From: UBA6170 sp034429975
GTDB lineage: Bacteria > Chloroflexota > Anaerolineae > Anaerolineales > Anaerolineaceae
Direction of reading: 5' to 3'
NCBI GenBank assembly: GCA_034429975.1
Contig: DAOUFM010000043.1
Location: 1 to 8,075, forward strand
DNA length: 8,075 nucleotides
The first letter of the stretch is position 1. Every line of letters starts with the position of its first letter. The notes beneath the pieces are model-generated. The model did no database searches and was not told where the DNA came from. It worked only from the letters and a program-made list of their open reading frames with translations. The translations under genes were made by a program, and so were the position numbers. This document shows positions 5,365 to 8,075 of the stretch, in pieces.

Positions 5365-6628
5365 TATTTTGGGGATTGTTTTTGTTGTTCTTTTAGGGGT
5401 AGACCTTTTATTCCTGATTGTGCGATCGAGTTTGTTAAACAGCCGTTCGGTACAGTTAATTGGTATGCGGGATTCGAACCCGAAAGCCGTTGATTACGCA
5501 TTAGCTGTGCTGGAAAAAAAACATCTGCGGGTCTCATTACGCATCAGTATGATTATCATGCACTTTGTTCTCAGCGTATTGATCTACCTGAATGTGATGC
5601 AAATTTGGCCGCAATTGTCCATTGGACTGTCAATCGTCATCATTATTTTATCCGCATTTATTGTATTATTGGTGGAATTTGCGATTGATGGGCTGGTATT
5701 GCATGCGCCTGAGGAATGGGCACTGCGGATCGCCTGGCTCGGAAATGTCATCAGACTCCTCTTTTTCCCCTTCGCTGCGATATTGATGTTGATCCTGGGG
5801 TCAACCGAATCCTTGCAACATCGCTTTGGTCCGGTCACGGAAGAAGAAATCCGCACCTGGGTGAACACCGATCAGGGAGAAAATGGGCTGGAAAAAGATG
5901 AAAGAGAAATGATCTATTCCATTTTCCAGTTTGGAGAGACACTCTCCCGTGAAATTATGGTTCCCAGAATTGATATTACTGGTCTGGATGTCAATGCCAC
6001 CGTTCAGGAAGCAATCCAGGTTTTTGGTAAATCAGGGCATTCCCGTGTGCCGGTTTATGAGGAAACCATCGACGATATTATTGGCCTTTTGTATGCCAAA
6101 GATCTTTTGCGGACAGACCTCACCGAAAAAGAAAAGACAGAAGTGAGACCCTTCTTAAGAAAGGCATATTTCATCCCGGAATCAAAAAATGTGGATGAAC
6201 TGTTACGGGAAATGCAGGCTCAGGGCGTGCATATGGCGATTGTGGTGGATGAATATGGCGGCACGGCTGGTCTGGTCACCCTGGAAGACATTGTCGAAGA
6301 AATTGTGGGTGAAATTCGGGATGAATACGATCAGGCAGAAGAACTGGAATACCAACAGGTTTCAGATGATGAGGTGATTTTCTCCGGCCGGATTGATCTG
6401 GATGATGTTTATGATATCCTGGGGGTTGATCTGACCGATGATATGGCCGATACCCTGGGTGGGTTCATTTACGGCCAGATCGGGCGGGTGCCGGTTGGTG
6501 GAGAACAAATAAAGGTGGATGGCTGGCTTTTGACGGTTTCCCAGGTGAGCGGGCGTCGTATTCGCAAAGTGATGGCAAAACGTGTTGGCCATGCCAAAGA
6601 AACTGAGACTTCCGATGAACATAAATGA
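5357..6628 (+). CDS. HlyC/CorC (CNNM) family CBS-pair membrane protein with divergent DUF21 domain
   Basis: This 423-residue inner-membrane protein has about four hydrophobic segments near residues 3-22, 62-77, 85-110 and 124-148. Two CBS domains follow, about 201-258 (opening M-V-P-R) and 264-322 (with D-E-Y-G-G-T-A-G-L-V-T at 298-308). A CorC/HlyC C-terminal domain occupies about 337-415. CBS pairs in this family sense adenine nucleotides, and some members export Mg2+ or other divalent ions. The soluble half is typical, but the membrane half lacks the usual conserved DUF21 motifs (F-S-x-x-E in helix 1, G-E-I-x-P-K before helix 4), so ion transport is doubtful. Translation probably begins at GTG 5357, overlapping glmU by 8 bp (GTGAATAG). 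The ribosome site is weak, which suggests coupling. The old name hemolysin should not be read as toxin. Confidence 0.88.
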   Translation: MNSILGIVFVVLLGVDLLFLIVRSSLLNSRSVQLIGMRDSNPKAVDYALAVLEKKHLRVSLRISMIIMHFVLSVLIYLNVMQIWPQLSIGLSIVIIILSAFIVLLVEFAIDGLVLHAPEEWALRIAWLGNVIRLLFFPFAAILMLILGSTESLQHRFGPVTEEEIRTWVNTDQGENGLEKDEREMIYSIFQFGETLSREIMVPRIDITGLDVNATVQEAIQVFGKSGHSRVPVYEETIDDIIGLLYAKDLLRTDLTEKEKTEVRPFLRKAYFIPESKNVDELLREMQAQGVHMAIVVDEYGGTAGLVTLEDIVEEIVGEIRDEYDQAEELEYQQVSDDEVIFSGRIDLDDVYDILGVDLTDDMADTLGGFIYGQIGRVPVGGEQIKVDGWLLTVSQVSGRRIRKVMAKRVGHAKETETSDEHK

Positions 6629-7025
6629 TGAACAAAAAGACACATTGATTCAGGCAGCCATGGCTGTCAGACATTGGGCTTATGTCCCTTATTCTCATTA
6701 TCCAGTTGGTGCCGCTGTTTTGAGCAGTTCCGGAAAAATTTATGATGGCGTCAATGTCGAAAGTGCAGCTTATCCAACAACCATGTGTGCGGAACGTGTG
6801 GCTATTTTTAAAGCAGTATCCGAAGGCGAAAGAGAGTTTGTGGCCATTGCAGTGGTAACCGATAATGCAGGCAGTTCCTGTGGAGGGTGCCGGCAGGTGA
6901 TGGCAGAGTTTGGACTGGATACAATTGTTCTGTTCGCCGATGCCGAGGGAAATGTACGGTTTGAAACAACAGTTTCGGATTTATTGCCAGGCGCTTTCAC
7001 TCCAAAAGACCTGCCCGCAGTGTAA
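6615..7025 (+). CDS. cdd: Cytidine deaminase
   Basis: This 136-residue enzyme hydrolyses cytidine and deoxycytidine to uridine and deoxyuridine in pyrimidine salvage. It has the length of the homotetrameric bacterial class. Visible residues: substrate-binding Asn47 and Glu49 (N-V-E-S-A-A-Y), zinc ligand Cys58 with catalytic Glu60 in C-A-E, and zinc ligands Cys89 and Cys92 in C-G-G-C-R-Q. The residue before Cys89 is Ser, where the family usually has Pro (P-C-G-x-C). I chose ATG 6615, which gives the normal N-terminus ahead of the Y-V-P-Y-S region and overlaps the upstream gene by 14 bp. An ATG at 6582 would add 11 residues with no better ribosome site. Cdd commonly sits near recO and era in other bacteria, but era is not between them here. 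Confidence 0.95.
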   Translation: MNINDEQKDTLIQAAMAVRHWAYVPYSHYPVGAAVLSSSGKIYDGVNVESAAYPTTMCAERVAIFKAVSEGEREFVAIAVVTDNAGSSCGGCRQVMAEFGLDTIVLFADAEGNVRFETTVSDLLPGAFTPKDLPAV

Positions 7026-7034
7026 AGGGAATCG

Positions 7035-7808
7035 ATGACCGCAGCAGAACGCAGTCGCCGGGTGGATGCCATTATCCTGCGCCACCATCGCTACGGAGAG
7101 GCAGACCGGCTGTTGACCATCTTCACCCGGGAACATGGAAAAATCCGGATCATTGCCAAGGGCGCCCGAAAGACTACCTCGCGCAAAGCTGGGCATTTAG
7201 AACCCTTTATGCGTTCCACTCTGCAATTAGCCCAGGGAAGAGATTTGTGGATTGTTACTCAGGCAGAAACAATCAATGCCTTTTTACCGCTGCGAGAGAA
7301 TCTGGAGCGTATGGGGCTGGCTTCGTATGTAATTGAATTACTCGATCAGTTCACATATGAAGACGGCGCCAACCCCCAGTTGTACCGGTTGGCAGTGGAA
7401 ACTTTGGAACGTTTGTGTACGGATGACCCCATTTTTGTGGTCTTACGTTATTATGAAATGCGATTGATGGATTTAATGGGGTATCGCCCACAACTATTTG
7501 CCTGCATTAGCTGCCAGGAAGAGATCAAAGCTGAAGATCAATACTTTTCTGCATTGGTTGGAGGTGTTATTTGCCCGCGCTGCAGCCATAAATATGAGGA
7601 TATTCGAAAAATTAGCATGCCAGCTTTAAAGTACCTGCGCCATTTTCAACGCAGCACCTATCGAGAAGCTTTGGCAGCTGCGCCACTTGAAAATATTATG
7701 GGTGAAGTTGAACGCATTATGCACTGGTATATTACCTATATACTGGAGCGGGGCATTAAATCCCAGGATTTTTTACAGCAAATTCGCAAAGATGCGCACA
7801 ATTCTTAA
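7035..7808 (+). CDS. recO: DNA repair protein RecO
   Basis: RecO works in the RecF pathway: it anneals SSB-coated single strands and, with RecR, helps load RecA. The 257-residue protein has the expected N-terminal OB-fold region with the family pattern A-I-I-L-R-x-x-x-Y-G-E-A-D-R-L-L-T-I-F-T (about 12-31) and K-G-A-R-K. A helical C-terminal domain contains a four-cysteine zinc motif, Cys157-x2-Cys160 and Cys180-x2-Cys183, as in Deinococcus-type RecO and unlike E. coli. The ATG follows the cdd stop by 9 bases, with AAGGGA at 7025-7030 only 4 bases upstream, a short spacing. A GTG at 7062-7064 is not needed. It is the last gene of the glmU cluster. The recO-glyQ order is also known from Firmicutes. 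Confidence 0.95.
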   Translation: MTAAERSRRVDAIILRHHRYGEADRLLTIFTREHGKIRIIAKGARKTTSRKAGHLEPFMRSTLQLAQGRDLWIVTQAETINAFLPLRENLERMGLASYVIELLDQFTYEDGANPQLYRLAVETLERLCTDDPIFVVLRYYEMRLMDLMGYRPQLFACISCQEEIKAEDQYFSALVGGVICPRCSHKYEDIRKISMPALKYLRHFQRSTYREALAAAPLENIMGEVERIMHWYITYILERGIKSQDFLQQIRKDAHNS

Positions 7809-7836
7809 TACCTTCAGTTTGCAGAACCCATACTAC

Positions 7837-7873
7837 CTGCTGATCTGCGTCCGATCAATGCAGCGATGATTTT
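7837..7873 (+). terminator. Weak terminator-like hairpin after recO
   Basis: CTGCTGATC (7837-7845) pairs with GATCA (7853-7857) and, after a two-base bulge, GCAG (7860-7863). This gives nine pairs and a seven-base loop. Only four T (7870-7873) follow, six bases away, so termination would be inefficient. The placement between recO and the glyQ promoter fits a transcript end. Confidence 0.35.
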
Positions 7874-7880
7874 AAAATAA

Positions 7881-7908
7881 ATTCAGCCAGTCAATTGATT
7901 GGTATAAT
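7881..7908 (+). promoter_or_regulatory. Extended -10 promoter for glyQ
   Basis: A perfect TATAAT at 7903-7908 is preceded by TGG, forming an extended -10. The -35 region (about 7881-7886, ATTCAG) is weak. The predicted start near 7915 leaves a leader of about 70 bases, too short for a T-box riboswitch. This suggests that glyQ is transcribed separately from the glmU-recO cluster. Confidence 0.68.
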
Positions 7909-7973
7909 TGCAGAACAAGAAACACCCAATTAATGATAGGGATGGCGAAAAAGATACCGTAACCGAGCACGTT

Positions 7974-7978
7974 GGAGG
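7974..7978 (+). promoter_or_regulatory. Strong ribosome binding site of glyQ
   Basis: GGAGG lies 5 bases before the glyQ ATG and is the best Shine-Dalgarno match in the window. It fixes the start of this truncated gene. Confidence 0.85.
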
Positions 7979-7983
7979 AAAGA

Positions 7984-8075
7984 ATGAGCCTGGATTTTCA
8001 ATCAATCATCTTAAAATTGCAGCAATTCTGGAATGACCAGGGTTGTCTGATCTGGCAGCCTTACTACACTCAAGT
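7984..8075 (+). CDS. glyQ: Glycyl-tRNA synthetase alpha subunit, N-terminal fragment
   Basis: Only the first 30 codons and two bases are in the window. The sequence L-K-L-Q-Q-F-W-N-D-Q-G-C-L-I-W-Q-P is the conserved N-terminal helix and strand of the GlyQ catalytic subunit of bacterial tetrameric (alpha2 beta2) glycyl-tRNA synthetase. This enzyme charges tRNA-Gly using ATP. The other, eukaryote-like GlyS type has a different start. Whether glyS follows or is fused to it, as in some bacteria, lies beyond the window. It has its own promoter and a strong ribosome binding site. Confidence 0.92.
   Translation, partial: MSLDFQSIILKLQQFWNDQGCLIWQPYYTQ

Noticed and set aside
5468..5482. A near-palindrome, CGGGATTCGAACCCG, that looks like the T arm of a tRNA on the minus strand.
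   Set aside because: No acceptor, D or anticodon stem can be built around it on the minus strand, and it lies in the middle of the well-supported CBS membrane protein frame.
7909..7983. Possible T-box riboswitch before glyQ.
   Set aside because: The leader after the predicted start is only about 70 bases and shows no specifier stem or antiterminator bulge.
1..8075. CRISPR array, insertion sequence, phage or defence genes.
   Set aside because: No regularly spaced repeats, terminal inverted repeats, transposase or nuclease motifs were seen, and genes are densely packed housekeeping genes.

Overview
The window is a piece of a bacterial chromosome of moderate GC content, with all supported genes on the + strand. 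It most likely comes from a Chloroflexota genome of the Anaerolineae type. That placement is inference: it rests on the style of the proteins (an Opp-type ABC operon, a REC-plus-roadblock-like regulator, a GlyQ start of the QGC-IWQP type) and on the gene order glmU / CBS membrane protein / cdd / recO / glyQ. I see no insertion sequence, phage gene, CRISPR array or toxin-antitoxin pair. Most of the region is core housekeeping sequence.

Left part (1-2523): the 3' end of an oligopeptide/dipeptide-type ABC transporter operon. It holds the C-terminal end of an inner-membrane permease, then the two ATPase subunits OppD-like and OppF-like. Both ATPases carry the C-terminal four-cysteine cluster of this family. 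A 67-residue protein with two predicted membrane segments overlaps the end of oppF by 25 bp. A strong intrinsic terminator closes the operon.

Middle part (2533-4015): an extended -10 promoter drives a single response regulator. It has an intact receiver domain followed, instead of a DNA-binding domain, by a region that reads as a roadblock/LC7 (MglB-like) fold and an acidic tail. A second promoter precedes a tRNA-Gln(TTG). Between the tRNA and glmU lies a 52-codon ORF whose stop codon overlaps the glmU start as ATGA, with a hairpin inside it.

Right part (4012-7808): a tight cluster of glmU (UDP-GlcNAc synthesis), a CNNM/CorC-like protein with a divergent membrane domain, cdd (cytidine deaminase) and recO (recombinational repair). 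Overlaps of 8 and 14 bp and a 9 bp gap suggest one transcript with coupled translation. A weak terminator-like hairpin and a third extended -10 promoter follow, then glyQ (glycyl-tRNA synthetase alpha), cut by the window edge.

No large undescribed system is evident. The best candidates for something new are the REC-roadblock regulator, the small ORF coupled to glmU, the degenerate DUF21 domain and the two-TM protein at the end of the transporter operon.
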